From Microthrixaceae bacterium (lineage in GTDB: Bacteria; Actinomycetota; Acidimicrobiia; Acidimicrobiales; Microtrichaceae): a stretch of DNA of 64,000 nt. A program made the position numbers and the translations under genes. The notes under the pieces are model-generated. The model saw nothing but the letters and a program-made list of their open reading frames with translations, was not told where the DNA came from and did not search any database. Positions 1 through 8,863 of this stretch are shown here, one piece after another. The number at the start of each line of letters is the position of its first letter. Position 1 is the first letter of the stretch. The DNA lies in NCBI GenBank assembly GCA_020845705.1, contig JADLFH010000030.1, positions 1 to 64,000 on the forward strand, in the 5' to 3' direction.

Positions 1-540
1 CTTGGCCATCTCGCAGCCGACCTGCCGAAGCGCACCTCTCGCGACGCATCGGCACTCCGCAACATTCCGAAGTGGTTCGCGGAGTGCGGCGTCATCGTGG
101 TCTTCTCCGAGGGGCTGCCCGGCGGAAGGCTCGACGGTGCGGTCACCTTCCTCGCGGACGGTCGACCCGTCATTGGTATCACCACGCGTGGCGACCGTTT
201 CGACAGCGTGCTCTTCACACTGCTGCACGAGGCTGCTCACTTGACCCTGCGACACATCGGACCTGATGCGCAGTCGATCATCGACATCGACGTCGCGGGA
301 GAGCAGACCGAACCGATTGAGCAGGCGGCCAACGGCCAAGCAACCGCGTGGCTGTTCCCTCAGGGCTTCAAGTTCGAAGCACCGTCGATCCCTGCCGTTG
401 CCCGAGGCGTCGAGCGGTACGGCGTTCACCCGAGCGTCATCGTCGGCCGGATTCACCGTCACACGGGCAACTGGAGTTGGCAGCGGGCCAAGATCCCCAA
501 GGTTCGAGGTGAGCTGATCGCGGCGGGGTTGATGTCGTGA
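1..540 (+). CDS. ImmA/IrrE-family metallopeptidase, 5' end outside window
   Basis: The reading frame is open from base 1 and ends with TGA at 538-540, so at least 179 C-terminal residues are present and the start lies off the left edge. The zinc-binding motif HEAAH is encoded at 226-240, followed by LTLRH, as in the ImmA/IrrE (DUF955) peptidases. Family members usually pair with, or are fused to, an Xre-type helix-turn-helix repressor and cleave repressors in phage, conjugative-element or toxin-antitoxin settings. No such repressor is visible because the upstream part is cut off. The family call rests on the HExxH context, the length and the fold-like pattern; the cellular target cannot be inferred. 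A possible small overlapping reading frame begins at 537. Confidence 0.75.
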   Translation, partial: LGHLAADLPKRTSRDASALRNIPKWFAECGVIVVFSEGLPGGRLDGAVTFLADGRPVIGITTRGDRFDSVLFTLLHEAAHLTLRHIGPDAQSIIDIDVAGEQTEPIEQAANGQATAWLFPQGFKFEAPSIPAVARGVERYGVHPSVIVGRIHRHTGNWSWQRAKIPKVRGELIAAGLMS

Positions 541-710
541 CGCTCATTCCCTCCTCGGCCCGTCCCACTGTGACCTCCCGTGCCTCGATGTCGAGGTACC
601 TCCGCCCGTCGCATCCGCTGCTGAAGCGATCCGTCGAGTTGGTCGACGCTCTCACGGTGGCCGGCCGCAAGGGTCCGGCGGAGGTTCCCCGACTCCGCCC
701 GAGTGGGTGA
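537..710 (+). CDS. possible small hypothetical protein or gene remnant overlapping the peptidase stop
   Basis: A GTG at 537-539 overlaps the TGA of the upstream peptidase gene and opens a 57-codon frame ending at 708-710. The product is basic and proline/serine rich with no recognised motif. Just before the stop a second frame takes over and encodes another short stretch ([11 protein letters not shown] and onward) that stops near 780. This could mean a frameshifted remnant of a longer partner protein. Only the stop/start overlap and the continued coding-like composition support it, so it is a weak call. Confidence 0.22.
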   Translation: MTLIPSSARPTVTSRASMSRYLRPSHPLLKRSVELVDALTVAGRKGPAEVPRLRPSG

Positions 711-995
711 CGTTGCAGCGCGAAGCCGGCGCCGACCGGTTGCTGCTGCCGGGCGTCTACGCACCGTCGTGTTGTCCGTGGTGGTGACGGTTCTTCGGTC
801 TTGCGTCGTCCTGAACGCGAAAGAACCCTCCGACCCAACAAACCCGACGACAACGACGCCACAACCCCTACCGCCAACACATCCTCGCCCGCGTCAACAC
901 CGTCGAGAACTCCGGTCGAGCGGGGAGTGACCGCGCCCCTGGAGAAAGGCGGGTTCCGGGTTCGGCCGGTGAGCACCGTACGCTTGGCGGGCCCC
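711..995. other. intergenic region before lepA
   Basis: No convincing gene is seen in these 285 bases. The lepA frame is open upstream to 801, but the translated extension is low in complexity (proline, threonine, arginine) and precedes the conserved LepA N-terminus, so it was not counted as coding. No clear -35/-10 pair was found. Confidence 0.4.
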
Positions 996-2783
996 ATGAC
1001 CGAGCTCTCCCGCATCCGCAACCTGTCGATCATCGCCCATATCGACCACGGCAAGTCCACCCTCGCGGACCGCATCCTGGAGATCTGCGGGGCGGTCGAC
1101 AAGCGGGTCATGCGCGATCAGTACCTGGATTCGATGGACCTCGAACGGGAGCGGGGCATCACCATCAAGTTGCAGTCGGTGCGCCTCGACTACCGCGACC
1201 ACGTCATCAACCTCATCGACACCCCCGGCCACGTCGACTTCGGCTACGAGGTGTCCCGGTCCCTCGCCGCTTGCGAAGGGGTGGTGCTGGTGGTCGACGC
1301 ATCCCAGGGTATCGAGGCGCAAACGCTGGCCAACTGCTACCTGGCATTGGAGCACGACTTGGAGATCGTGGCGTGCCTGAACAAGATCGACCTTCCCGCG
1401 GCGGATCCCGACCGCTACGCCATGGAGATCGAGACCGTGCTGGGCATCCCTGCAACCGACGTGTTGCGGATCTCCGCCAAGACCGGCGAGGGCGTCGCAG
1501 ACCTGCTCGACGCGGTCGTCGAACACATCCCCGCGCCCCAGGGTGATCCGACCGCGCCGCTCCAGGGGCTCATCTTCGACTCCCACTTCGACCAGTACCG
1601 CGGCGTGATCAGCTCGATCCGGGTCGTCAACGGCACCCTCAAGACCGGCAGCAGGCTGCGCTTCATGCACGCCGCGGCCATCCACGACGCGGACGAGGTC
1701 GGTGCCCGCCGCCCGGTGCCCACTCCCATGGCGGCGCTGGGTCCCGGCGAGGTGGGCTACCTGATCGCGGGCATCAAGGACGTGGGCGAGGCGCGCTCGG
1801 GTGAGACCGTCACCGAGGCGGCCCGCCCGGCGGAAGTGGCTCTCGAGGGCTACCGCGAACCCAAGCCCATGGTGTTCTGCGGTCTCTACCCGGTGGACGG
1901 CGACGAGTTCGAGAACCTCCGCGAGTCGCTGGAGAAGCTGCGGCTCAACGACAGTTCCTTCACCTACGAACCAGAGACCTCGGGCGCTTTGGGATTCGGG
2001 TTCCGTTGCGGGTTCCTCGGCCTGCTGCACATGGAGATCGTCCGTGAACGGCTGGAGCGCGAGTACAACCTCAACCTGATCGCCACGGCACCGTCGGTGA
2101 AGTACCGGGTCATCCGCACCGACGGGGAGGAACTTCAGATCGACAACCCTGCCGAGCTGCCCGATCCCGCCAAGATCGACCGGATCCTCGAGCCGTACCT
2201 CCAGGTGTCGATCATCACGCCGTCGACCTACACCGGCACGCTCATGGACCTGTGTCAGAGTCGCCGCGGCGAACTGACGAAGATGGAGTACCTCTCTCCC
2301 GAGCGTCTCGATCTCCAGTACCGGATCCCCTTGGGTGAAGTGGTGATCGACTTCTTCGACCAACTCAAGTCGCGCACACAGGGCTATGCGAGCCTCGACT
2401 ACGAACCGGTCGGCTATGCCGAGTCGAAGCTCGTGAAGGTCGACATCCTCATCGCGGGCGACCCCGTCGATGCCTTCTCGGCGATCGTGCACAAGGACAA
2501 GTCCTACGACTACGGCAAGAAGATGGTCGACAAGCTGCGCGAGCTGATCCCCCGCCAGCAGTTCGACGTGCCCATCCAAGCCGCCATCGGCTCCAAGATC
2601 CTCAGCCGCCAGACCGTCAAGGCGTACCGCAAGGACGTGACTGCGAAGCTCTACGGCGGTGACATCACACGGAAGCGGAAGCTGTTGGAGAAGCAGAAGG
2701 AGGGCAAGCGGCGGATGAAGAGCCTGGGCCGGGTCGAGGTGCCATCCGACGCGTTCATCTCGGCGCTGCGGCTCGACGACTGA
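996..2783 (+). CDS. lepA: elongation factor 4 (LepA), ribosome back-translocating GTPase
   Basis: A 595-residue translational GTPase of normal LepA length. It binds the ribosome and promotes back-translocation or remodelling of stalled ribosomes, also affecting initiation and subunit biogenesis. G1 is AHIDHGKST at residues 14-22, G3 is [10 protein letters not shown]4 is NKIDL. The EF-G-like domains and the LepA-specific C-terminal domain follow, ending in a basic stretch ([20 protein letters not shown]). The ATG at 996 was chosen because the family begins within a few residues of the [15 protein letters not shown] block; the frame is open further upstream but that part is not LepA-like. The gene lies 37 bp upstream of hrcA, on the same strand, with a CIRCE operator in the gap. 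Confidence 0.97.
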   Translation: MTELSRIRNLSIIAHIDHGKSTLADRILEICGAVDKRVMRDQYLDSMDLERERGITIKLQSVRLDYRDHVINLIDTPGHVDFGYEVSRSLAACEGVVLVVDASQGIEAQTLANCYLALEHDLEIVACLNKIDLPAADPDRYAMEIETVLGIPATDVLRISAKTGEGVADLLDAVVEHIPAPQGDPTAPLQGLIFDSHFDQYRGVISSIRVVNGTLKTGSRLRFMHAAAIHDADEVGARRPVPTPMAALGPGEVGYLIAGIKDVGEARSGETVTEAARPAEVALEGYREPKPMVFCGLYPVDGDEFENLRESLEKLRLNDSSFTYEPETSGALGFGFRCGFLGLLHMEIVRERLEREYNLNLIATAPSVKYRVIRTDGEELQIDNPAELPDPAKIDRILEPYLQVSIITPSTYTGTLMDLCQSRRGELTKMEYLSPERLDLQYRIPLGEVVIDFFDQLKSRTQGYASLDYEPVGYAESKLVKVDILIAGDPVDAFSAIVHKDKSYDYGKKMVDKLRELIPRQQFDVPIQAAIGSKILSRQTVKAYRKDVTAKLYGGDITRKRKLLEKQKEGKRRMKSLGRVEVPSDAFISALRLDD

Positions 2784-2793
2784 CGGCATCGGA

Positions 2794-2820
2794 TTGGCAC
2801 TCGCCTAGACTGAGTGCCAA
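2794..2820 (+). promoter_or_regulatory. CIRCE operator (HrcA binding site) directly abutting the hrcA start codon
   Basis: TTGGCACTC, nine spacer bases, then GAGTGCCAA: a perfect 9-bp inverted repeat with the 9-bp spacer of the CIRCE consensus (TTAGCACTC-N9-GAGTGCTAA). The right arm ends at 2820 and the hrcA ATG begins at 2821, so no room is left for a Shine-Dalgarno sequence. The hrcA mRNA is therefore either leaderless or starts within the operator. Autorepression by HrcA and heat induction of hrcA-dnaJ are the expected consequences. Confidence 0.93.
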
Positions 2821-3834
2821 ATGCTCGACGAACGCAAGGCCTCCATCCTGCGTGCCGTAGTGACCCGTTACATCGAGACGGCGCAGCCTGTGGGATCCTC
2901 CCAAGTGGTGGACTCCGCAGCCGTCGGGGTGTCGTCGGCCACGGTCCGCAACGAGATGACGCTCCTCGAACGCGAGGGATATCTGGCGCAGCCGCACACG
3001 AGCGCGGGACGGATCCCCACCGAGAAGGGGTACCGCTACTTCGTCGATCACCTGCCGGGACACGGCGACCTTGGTCCGGTCCAGGCTCGGGAGGTGCGGG
3101 CGTTCTTCTCCCACGCACACGGCGAGCTCGAACAGATGCTCAAGTCCACCAGCCGGCTGCTCGCGAGGCTGACCGCCACCACGGCGCTGGTGGTGGGCGA
3201 CGCTGCTGAGACCGCGACTGTGCGCTCCGTGCAGTTGGTGCCGCTGTCGGGTCGTTCGATGCTCGCGGTCGTGGTGTTGTCGAACGGAACCGTGCTGAAA
3301 CGGTCGATCGAATCAGCGCAGGTCCTCACCGACGACCAGGCCGCCACTGCCACCGGGATTGTCGCCGAGACCCTTGGCGGCCAACAGATCCACGAGCGTG
3401 TCGCCGCGGCGCCTTCGGGCGACGTGGCGGTCGACGATCTCGTCGAACGTGCGCTCGCGGGCATCCGGGTGACCGCTGAGGAGGAGCGGCGTCACGTCTT
3501 CGTCGAGGGATCGGCGAACATGGCCGGTGCGTTCGAGACGGTCAGCACCTTGCAGGAAGTGCTCCACGTCCTCGAACAGCAGATCACGGTGGTGTCACTT
3601 CTGGAGGATGTCTTGCACCGGGGCCTCAGCGTCGCAATAGGTTCGGAGACGGGCGTCGCCCCGCTCGCGGAGTGCTCGGTGGTGGTGGCGCCGTTCATGG
3701 TCGGTGGCGAGCATGCGGGGACCATCGGGGTGCTGGGACCGACGCGGATGAACTACGCAGCGACCCTCGCCGCTGTGGCGATGGTGAGTCGGCGCCTGTC
3801 CCACGTGCTCACCGAGGGTGAGTCGGGCGCATGA
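2821..3834 (+). CDS. hrcA: heat-inducible transcription repressor HrcA
   Basis: A 337-residue HrcA of normal length. The N-terminal winged helix ([21 protein letters not shown] region) is followed by the conserved [22 protein letters not shown] segment and the C-terminal GAF-like dimerisation domain, ending in the MNY and [12 protein letters not shown] motifs. It represses heat-shock genes by binding CIRCE and is kept active by GroEL. The operator touches its own start codon. The TGA overlaps the dnaJ ATG (ATGA at 3831-3834), which implies co-transcription and translational coupling. Confidence 0.96.
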   Translation: MLDERKASILRAVVTRYIETAQPVGSSQVVDSAAVGVSSATVRNEMTLLEREGYLAQPHTSAGRIPTEKGYRYFVDHLPGHGDLGPVQAREVRAFFSHAHGELEQMLKSTSRLLARLTATTALVVGDAAETATVRSVQLVPLSGRSMLAVVVLSNGTVLKRSIESAQVLTDDQAATATGIVAETLGGQQIHERVAAAPSGDVAVDDLVERALAGIRVTAEEERRHVFVEGSANMAGAFETVSTLQEVLHVLEQQITVVSLLEDVLHRGLSVAIGSETGVAPLAECSVVVAPFMVGGEHAGTIGVLGPTRMNYAATLAAVAMVSRRLSHVLTEGESGA

Positions 3835-4952
3835 GCAACGATCTCTACGAGGTGTTGGGAGTCGCGCGCGACGCGACGCCCGAGGAGATCAAGAAGGCCT
3901 ACCGCACGCTCGCTCGCCGGCTCCATCCCGACACCAGCCCCGATGACCCCGAGGCCGAGGCACGCTTCAAAGAGGTGGCGCAGGCCTACGAGGTGCTGTC
4001 GGACCCAGCCGCCCGAGAGCGCTACGACAGGTTCGGCTCGGCGGACGGTTTCAACTTCGGGGATCCCTTCGGCGGAGGAGCCGGGGGCCTGGGCGATCTA
4101 TTCGACGCCTTCTTCGGTGGTGCCGGGCCTTTCGGATCCGGACGCAGCCGCGGCCCCAGCGGCCCGCCTCGGGGACCCGACCTGGAAGTGGTGGCGACCC
4201 TCGAGTTCACCGAGGCCGTCTTCGGAACCCAACACGACGTGAAGGTCCGAACAGCCGTGTCCTGCGATGTCTGCGATGGCATCGGGGCGGCACCGGGAAC
4301 AGCGCCGGAGACCTGTCCCGACTGCGGCGGTTCCGGCGAGCAGCGCCATGTCCGTCAGACGATGCTGGGCCAGGTTGTGTCCGCGTCGGTCTGTCGGCGC
4401 TGCCAGGGCCAGGGCCAGATCGTCGCGGACCCCTGCAACGAGTGCCGTGGAGAGGGCCGGAAGGTCATCGACAAGAGCTACACCGTCGATGTGCCCGCCG
4501 GTGTGGACACGGGTTCCACGCTCCGGCTCACCGGCCGCGGCGCGGTGGGCCCACGCGGCGGCCGTTCGGGCGACCTTTTCGTGAAGATCAAGGTCCTTCC
4601 CCACGAGCGGTTCCAACGGCACGGCTACGACCTCGTCGAAGAACTGCCCATCTCGATGATGCAGGCGGCCATCGGCCATCACATGCAGTACGAGACCCTC
4701 GACGGCGCCGAAGACCTGGTCATCCCCCGCGGCACCCAGTCGGGGAGGGTATTCCGCTTGCGCCACAGGGGAGTTCCCCACGTGGAGGGGCGAGGCCGCG
4801 GCGACCTGTTGGTGCGCGCCGTCGTGATGACCCCCCAGAACCTAAGCCGCGAGGAAGAGGACCTCTTGGAGAAGCTGGCCGAGCTGCGCGGCGAGACCAT
4901 CTCCCGGCCCGACACCGGCCTGATCTCCAAGATCCGCTCGGCGTTCCGCTGA
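3831..4952 (+). CDS. dnaJ: type I J-domain chaperone DnaJ
   Basis: A 373-residue co-chaperone that stimulates DnaK ATPase and presents unfolded clients. The J domain occupies about residues 1-70 with HPD in [10 protein letters not shown] Gly/Phe-rich linker follows to about residue 115. The four zinc-finger repeats are all intact: [24 protein letters not shown] and CNECRGEG. Two C-terminal substrate-binding domains complete the protein. It is coupled to hrcA by a 4-bp overlap, the common actinobacterial hrcA-dnaJ2 arrangement. dnaK and grpE are not in the window, so this is probably the second dnaJ of the genome rather than the dnaK-operon copy. Confidence 0.97.
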   Translation: MSNDLYEVLGVARDATPEEIKKAYRTLARRLHPDTSPDDPEAEARFKEVAQAYEVLSDPAARERYDRFGSADGFNFGDPFGGGAGGLGDLFDAFFGGAGPFGSGRSRGPSGPPRGPDLEVVATLEFTEAVFGTQHDVKVRTAVSCDVCDGIGAAPGTAPETCPDCGGSGEQRHVRQTMLGQVVSASVCRRCQGQGQIVADPCNECRGEGRKVIDKSYTVDVPAGVDTGSTLRLTGRGAVGPRGGRSGDLFVKIKVLPHERFQRHGYDLVEELPISMMQAAIGHHMQYETLDGAEDLVIPRGTQSGRVFRLRHRGVPHVEGRGRGDLLVRAVVMTPQNLSREEEDLLEKLAELRGETISRPDTGLISKIRSAFR

Positions 4953-4955
4953 CGC

Positions 4956-5645
4956 GTGATTCCCTCTGCCGGCCATCTGTTCTACGTGGCGGATGTCAGT
5001 CGTCCCGTGCTGAGCGACACCGACCATCACCACGCGGCGCGGGTGCTGCGCTGTCGGGTCGGGGAGGAGGTGACCGTCTGTGACGGTGCAGGGAGGTGGC
5101 GCCGCTGTCGATGGGACGACGGTGGGCTCGTTGTTGTTGGCGAAGCGGTCTCTGAGACCGCGCCGCCTGAGCTGCGGTGTGTGGCGTTCTCGCCCGTGAA
5201 GGGCGCAAAGCCCGAGTTCGTGGTTCAGAAGCTCACTGAGCTGGGTGTCGAGCGGATCGTGGTCCTGTCGACCGACCGATCGGTGGTACGCCACGATGCC
5301 ACCCGTTCGGCTCGGCTCGCCGAGAGGCTCGTGGCTGTCGCGCGGGAGGCAGGCATGCAGAGCCGCCGGGCGTTCCTACCGTCGATCGAGGTGGGTGTGG
5401 AGTTCTCCGAGTTCGTGGCCGCGATGCCAGCTGTGGTGTTGGCCGATCGTGGCGGCCGTGCATTGAGCTGGTCGGACCGATGCATCGCCATCGGACCCGA
5501 GGGCGGCTGGAGCGACGAGGAGAGGGCGAGGGTCACCGATCGGGTGTCGCTGGCCGAGGGCGTGCTGCGTGCCGAGACCGCCGCCATTGCCGCCGGCGTT
5601 CTGATGGGCGTGAGGCCGTGTGCCTCCCGAAACCGCGGAGGGTGA
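4956..5645 (+). CDS. rsmE: 16S rRNA (uracil-1498-N3)-methyltransferase RsmE
   Basis: A 229-residue SPOUT-class methyltransferase that methylates N3 of U1498 in 16S rRNA using S-adenosylmethionine. The N-terminal PUA-like segment holds HHAARVLRCRVGE. The C-terminal knot shows the family signature IGPEGGWSDEE followed by LRAETAA. The GTG at 4956 is used, three bases after the dnaJ stop, so the gene belongs to the hrcA-dnaJ-rsmE operon, a conserved order in Actinobacteria. Confidence 0.94.
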   Translation: MIPSAGHLFYVADVSRPVLSDTDHHHAARVLRCRVGEEVTVCDGAGRWRRCRWDDGGLVVVGEAVSETAPPELRCVAFSPVKGAKPEFVVQKLTELGVERIVVLSTDRSVVRHDATRSARLAERLVAVAREAGMQSRRAFLPSIEVGVEFSEFVAAMPAVVLADRGGRALSWSDRCIAIGPEGGWSDEERARVTDRVSLAEGVLRAETAAIAAGVLMGVRPCASRNRGG

Positions 5646-5684
5646 AATTACACGTTGATGACGGTCGAGTGGTCACTCACAGTG

Positions 5685-5714
5685 TTGAGCGAAGCTGAGA
5701 CGGTGACCTAGAGT
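5685..5714 (+). promoter_or_regulatory. candidate promoter for the bldD-like gene
   Basis: TTGAGC at 5685-5690 and TAGAGT at 5709-5714, separated by 18 bp, would start transcription near 5720, about 50 bp before the ATG. The -35 element overlaps an imperfect inverted sequence (GGTCACTCACAGTGTTGAG, 5671-5689) that only partly resembles the published BldD box, so autoregulation is possible but not shown. Confidence 0.33.
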
Positions 5715-5770
5715 GCCACCGCCTTCCGGGCCGGGGAGAGCGCGAAGCTTCCCCGAGGAGGTGTACCCAG

Positions 5771-6283
5771 ATGGCAGTGATGGACGACGAGGGCGTGAAC
5801 CCTGGCTATGGGCGCCAGGTGGGGGAACGGCTCCGTTTGATCCGGCGGCAGAAGCGGCTCTCCCTCCAAGAGGTCGAGTCGCAGTCCGAACAGGAGTTCA
5901 AGGCCTCGGTTCTGGGGGCCTACGAGCGGGGTGAGAGGGCCATCTCGGTGCCACGGCTTCAACGCTTGGCGCAGTTCTACCGCGTGCCGGTCGACCAGCT
6001 CCTTCCCTACGACGAGGACGGCCCGCCGCTGGACGAGGAGGGCCGCCGCGGCGACCCCGACATCGGGGCGAAGCTCGACCTGACCCGCCTGGAGAAGCTG
6101 GGCGGTCCCGAGGCTGAGACACTCACCCGCTACCTGAAGATGATCCAGGTGCAGCGTCAGGACTTCAACGGGCGGGTGCTGACCATCCGCCGTGACGACA
6201 TGCGCGCCATCGCGGCCATCCTCGGTGTGACCGAGGAGTCGGCGGCAGCGCGGCTCGACGATCTGGGTCTCAAGCTGGCCTGA
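5771..6283 (+). CDS. bldD: BldD-like transcriptional regulator with intact c-di-GMP binding signature
   Basis: A 170-residue protein with an Xre-type helix-turn-helix domain at about residues 12-78 and a C-terminal domain at about 100-170. Streptomyces BldD represses development and is dimerised by tetrameric c-di-GMP through the signature RxD-X8-RxxD. Here RQD (129-131), eight residues (FNGRVLTI) and RRDD (140-143) match it perfectly, as does the surrounding sequence. A strong ribosome binding site GAGGAGGTG (5755-5763) precedes the ATG. It is transcribed alone, divergent in function from rsmE upstream and convergent with the Tad/pseudokinase operon downstream. Orthology is well supported; the target genes in this organism are unknown. 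Confidence 0.9.
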   Translation: MAVMDDEGVNPGYGRQVGERLRLIRRQKRLSLQEVESQSEQEFKASVLGAYERGERAISVPRLQRLAQFYRVPVDQLLPYDEDGPPLDEEGRRGDPDIGAKLDLTRLEKLGGPEAETLTRYLKMIQVQRQDFNGRVLTIRRDDMRAIAAILGVTEESAAARLDDLGLKLA

Positions 6284-6322
6284 TCGACGGTCGCACTCGG
6301 AACGACAACGCCCGCCACGCCT

Positions 6323-7735
6323 TCACTGAACCGGTGGGAGGGTGATGACCTGGCCGGCGAAGACGAGATCGGGGACATTCGGGTCAACGAGCGACCCGCG
6401 GTTGACCTCGACCAGATGGCGCCAGTACCTGTTGACCTCGCGATTCGCCGGTGCCCGGCCCAGCCCCATCTCGAGGGCACGCTCGGCCACTGACCAAAGA
6501 TGGTCGCCCGGGCGCAACGTATAGGTGAGCGTGGACTGGGTCGGTGCGACCGGGACGACGGCAGGAGGCTGTGGTGCACTCGGCTCCGAGGCGGGTGGCG
6601 ATGGGAGCGTCGTGGTTGGGGTTGTGGTTGTTGCGGTTGTTGTGGTTGTCGTGGATGTGGGACCTGTAGTCGGGGTGGCGAAGGCTGTGATCGACACCGG
6701 TTCGCTCGACGGGGAGGGGGAGGCCACGGTGGTGACGGTCGCGCCCACCACGGCGAGACCCGTGATCCAGCGCCGCAACCAGGACGGAGCCGCCTTTTCG
6801 ACGATCCGGGTGAGCCGATTCGATCGGCTCACCCGGCCCACCAGTGCCACCGTGTTGAGCAGCGTCGCGTACCCGGCCAGCAGGAAGGTCGCCGACACCA
6901 GCAGGTTGCGCGCCGTCTCGGTCGGGTTCGAGGAGTTGATCGGAGCGTCCGCTGCTGCCAGGGCCGACCGCAGGAGCCAGGTGGCGATGGCGGCGCAGAG
7001 AAGCGAACGGAACACGAGACCGGGAACCGGTGAGCGTGGTCGTGCATGGCGGCCTCGACGACCCGCCGCCGGTACACGGCGACGCCTGGGGCGCTTGGCG
7101 CGCCGTGGGGCGACAGTTGCAGGGCGCCTTGGTGAACCAGCGCAGAGGCGATCGAGGTGGTCTGCAAGTTCCGCGACCGTCGCCGGCTCCTCCGCCTGGT
7201 CGAGGATGCGAGTGAGGCGTCGGGCGAGGCCGCGCTCGTGCGCTGTGGCAACGGGCACGTCTCGCCATGCCCTGGCGAGTTTCACGATCGCATCGAGATC
7301 CTCCGCTGCGGCCGGGGCATCCACCCGGTCGATTTCGGTGGCCCGCCGGAACGAACAGAGGGCGAGGGTGTCGCGGTCGCCACGGATGACGTGTTCGGCG
7401 GTGAGGTTCCGGTGTGCCCATCCCGCCGCGTGGATCTCGGCGACAACGCGGCTCAGGAGGGCGAGCGTGCTCGTCACCTCGACGATGCCGGACGGAGGGC
7501 GAGTGGCCAGGTTGGACTCACCCGCATCGATGCTCAGCAGCGAGGTTCCGACTTCGCCGTCGACCAGCTCGATGACGTTGGGATGACGCAGGTGCCGGAG
7601 GACATCGCGTTCACGGTCGAGCTGAGCCTGGGCTCGGTCGTCAGCTGCGGTCTTCCCGACGATGCGATGCCCACCGTGAGCGCCATCGGTGCGCCGGACG
7701 TTGAAACTGAGGCAGTCTCCAGAGGGTGCTCGCAT
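6323..7735 (-). CDS. membrane pseudokinase with C-terminal LysM domain
   Basis: A 470-residue chimera. Residues 1 to about 215 resemble a Ser/Thr kinase: the VAIK-type lysine is in IVGKTA (K28), an alpha-C glutamate is in the DRERDVLRHLRHPNVIELVDG region, and the catalytic loop reads HRN (108-110) instead of HRD. The DFG motif is replaced by CSF (127-129). With both catalytic aspartates missing, it should be a pseudokinase. A basic stretch (about 220-245) leads into hydrophobic segments near 247-265, 285-305 and 330-350. A Thr/Pro-rich linker and a LysM peptidoglycan-binding domain (about 400-470, beginning TLRPGDHLWSVAERAL) follow. The kinase-like part would face the cytoplasm and LysM the wall. 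It is the last gene on the strand of the Tad operon. Confidence 0.78.
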   Translation of the reverse strand: MRAPSGDCLSFNVRRTDGAHGGHRIVGKTAADDRAQAQLDRERDVLRHLRHPNVIELVDGEVGTSLLSIDAGESNLATRPPSGIVEVTSTLALLSRVVAEIHAAGWAHRNLTAEHVIRGDRDTLALCSFRRATEIDRVDAPAAAEDLDAIVKLARAWRDVPVATAHERGLARRLTRILDQAEEPATVAELADHLDRLCAGSPRRPATVAPRRAKRPRRRRVPAAGRRGRHARPRSPVPGLVFRSLLCAAIATWLLRSALAAADAPINSSNPTETARNLLVSATFLLAGYATLLNTVALVGRVSRSNRLTRIVEKAAPSWLRRWITGLAVVGATVTTVASPSPSSEPVSITAFATPTTGPTSTTTTTTATTTTPTTTLPSPPASEPSAPQPPAVVPVAPTQSTLTYTLRPGDHLWSVAERALEMGLGRAPANREVNRYWRHLVEVNRGSLVDPNVPDLVFAGQVITLPPVQ

Positions 7736-7777
7736 GGAACACCATCATAATGCATGAAAAGTAGTGAAAGGGTAGAT

Positions 7778-7900
7778 CTATCCCAACAGAGTGAGAGCGG
7801 CGAGGCTGATGCCGCCGATGATCATGATGATCATCGCCAGAGCCATCAACGCGATGCCCTCCTCGGAACGATCACACGCCCGGTGGGGAAGCGTCAGCAT
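7778..7900 (-). CDS. 40-residue single-pass membrane peptide in the Tad operon
   Basis: An ATG at 7898-7900 (minus strand) opens a 40-codon frame ending in TAG at 7778-7780. A charged N-terminus (CDRSEEG) precedes one hydrophobic helix of about 23 residues beginning IALMALAMIIMIIGGISLAA. The charged-then-hydrophobic layout with an acidic residue before the helix recalls small pilins and TadE-like leaders, but no prepilin cleavage motif is clear. It lies between the last TadE/G-like gene and the pseudokinase gene on the same strand. Support is position, composition and an uninterrupted frame; the ribosome binding site is weak. Confidence 0.42.
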   Translation of the reverse strand: MLTLPHRACDRSEEGIALMALAMIIMIIGGISLAALTLLG

Positions 7901-7986
7901 CGGCGCAACCTAACGACCTGAGGGGCCGATCCGGTCGACCAACGGTGGTGACCGGTCCCCTCTGTTCCGCATGTCATGTCCGGGGT

Positions 7987-8424
7987 TCAGGGGGCCGGTG
8001 GTGGGTCGGCGAGGCGGCCCGTGAGACGCACCGTGACCAGCTCGTCTTCGGGGAGCCCCGGGACGGCTCGACCGAAGACGTGTGGGATCCGTCGGGTGAC
8101 CTCCACCTCGATCGTGTCGGCGTCGGGGCCTAGCGCCACGCGGGGTGCACCGACGGCGGCGCCGGGGAGGCCGTCGAGTGCGAGGTCGGCGAGTACCTGA
8201 TGATGCGCCTCTTGCAGGTCGATGGCGCCGAGCTCGCCTGCGCGAAGGCGGTCGATGCTGAGACGTGCCGCGGCGTCATCGGCTGCGGCACCGACGCTGC
8301 GGATCAGGTCTCGACGCGCACCGCTGAGCATCCCCAGATCGACGGCGATCGCTCCGAGCACCATCAGCACCAGCACGGCGGCAGGGAACAACAACAGCGT
8401 GCCGGCTCGCTCAGAGGCACGCAT
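7987..8424 (-). CDS. TadE/TadG-like pilus assembly protein
   Basis: A 145-residue protein with an N-terminal hydrophobic segment (about residues 9-30, ERAGTLLLFPAAVLVLMVLG) followed by VDLG and an extracytoplasmic domain. This is the usual pattern of Flp-pilus-associated TadE/G minor pilin-like proteins. It would be processed or anchored at the membrane and contribute to the pilus tip or wall passage. Its start overlaps the end of the preceding TadE-like gene by 14 bp, so it is part of the operon. The exact paralogue (TadE, TadF or TadG) cannot be told from sequence alone. Confidence 0.62.
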   Translation of the reverse strand: MRASERAGTLLLFPAAVLVLMVLGAIAVDLGMLSGARRDLIRSVGAAADDAAARLSIDRLRAGELGAIDLQEAHHQVLADLALDGLPGAAVGAPRVALGPDADTIEVEVTRRIPHVFGRAVPGLPEDELVTVRLTGRLADPPPAP

Positions 8425-8863
8425 CGGGTTCTCCGGAGGTGGGGATGGCGGCCCGGAAGGAATCGATGCGGTCGCGGTGGGTTACCCGAACCTCCTGTGT
8501 GCCGAATCCACCCAGGAACGGCGCCCGGATCTCAGGGACCGTGATCGTCACCTGGACCGTGGCGAGCGCACACGCTGCCCAGGCGGTCGGCTCGACGACC
8601 TGCACTCGATCTGCTCCGAGCTGATGGGAAGCGGCCACCAACTGGGCCGCACGGGCACCGTCGGCGAGGCCCTCCGGACGGGTCTCCGCCCTTGTGTAGG
8701 CGCGGAGGTACTCGCGTGCGATGGAATCCGCGGTCGTGCGGTTCGTGACCCCCGCCCACGCGTTCGTCACGAGCAAGGTGCCGGCGACGAACACCAGGAT
8801 CCCGAAGGGGATGGTCTCGATGCCGGCCATCTGGCCGCGTTCGTCGAGGTGGAAACGCTTCAT
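8411..8863 (-). CDS. TadE-like minor pilin-type protein
   Basis: A 150-residue protein. A short charged leader (MKRFHLDERG) is followed by QMAGIETIPFGILVFVAGTL, a hydrophobic helix with a glutamate at its start, like class III prepilin leaders where cleavage follows the glycine. The rest is an extracytoplasmic domain with three cysteines that might pair. The ATG overlaps the previous stop (ATGA, 8860-8863). It is presumably assembled or anchored with the Flp pilus machinery. Confidence 0.65.
   Translation of the reverse strand: MKRFHLDERGQMAGIETIPFGILVFVAGTLLVTNAWAGVTNRTTADSIAREYLRAYTRAETRPEGLADGARAAQLVAASHQLGADRVQVVEPTAWAACALATVQVTITVPEIRAPFLGGFGTQEVRVTHRDRIDSFRAAIPTSGEPDACL

Noticed and set aside
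801-995. N-terminal extension of lepA
   Set aside because: In frame but low in complexity and absent from the family; ATG 996 gives the normal length.
894-2789. Antisense open frame of 631 codons opposite lepA
   Set aside because: lepA covers the region with full conservation; no independent signal on the minus strand.
5671-5689. BldD operator upstream of bldD
   Set aside because: Only part of the published box is matched; it is noted under the candidate promoter, not called as a site.
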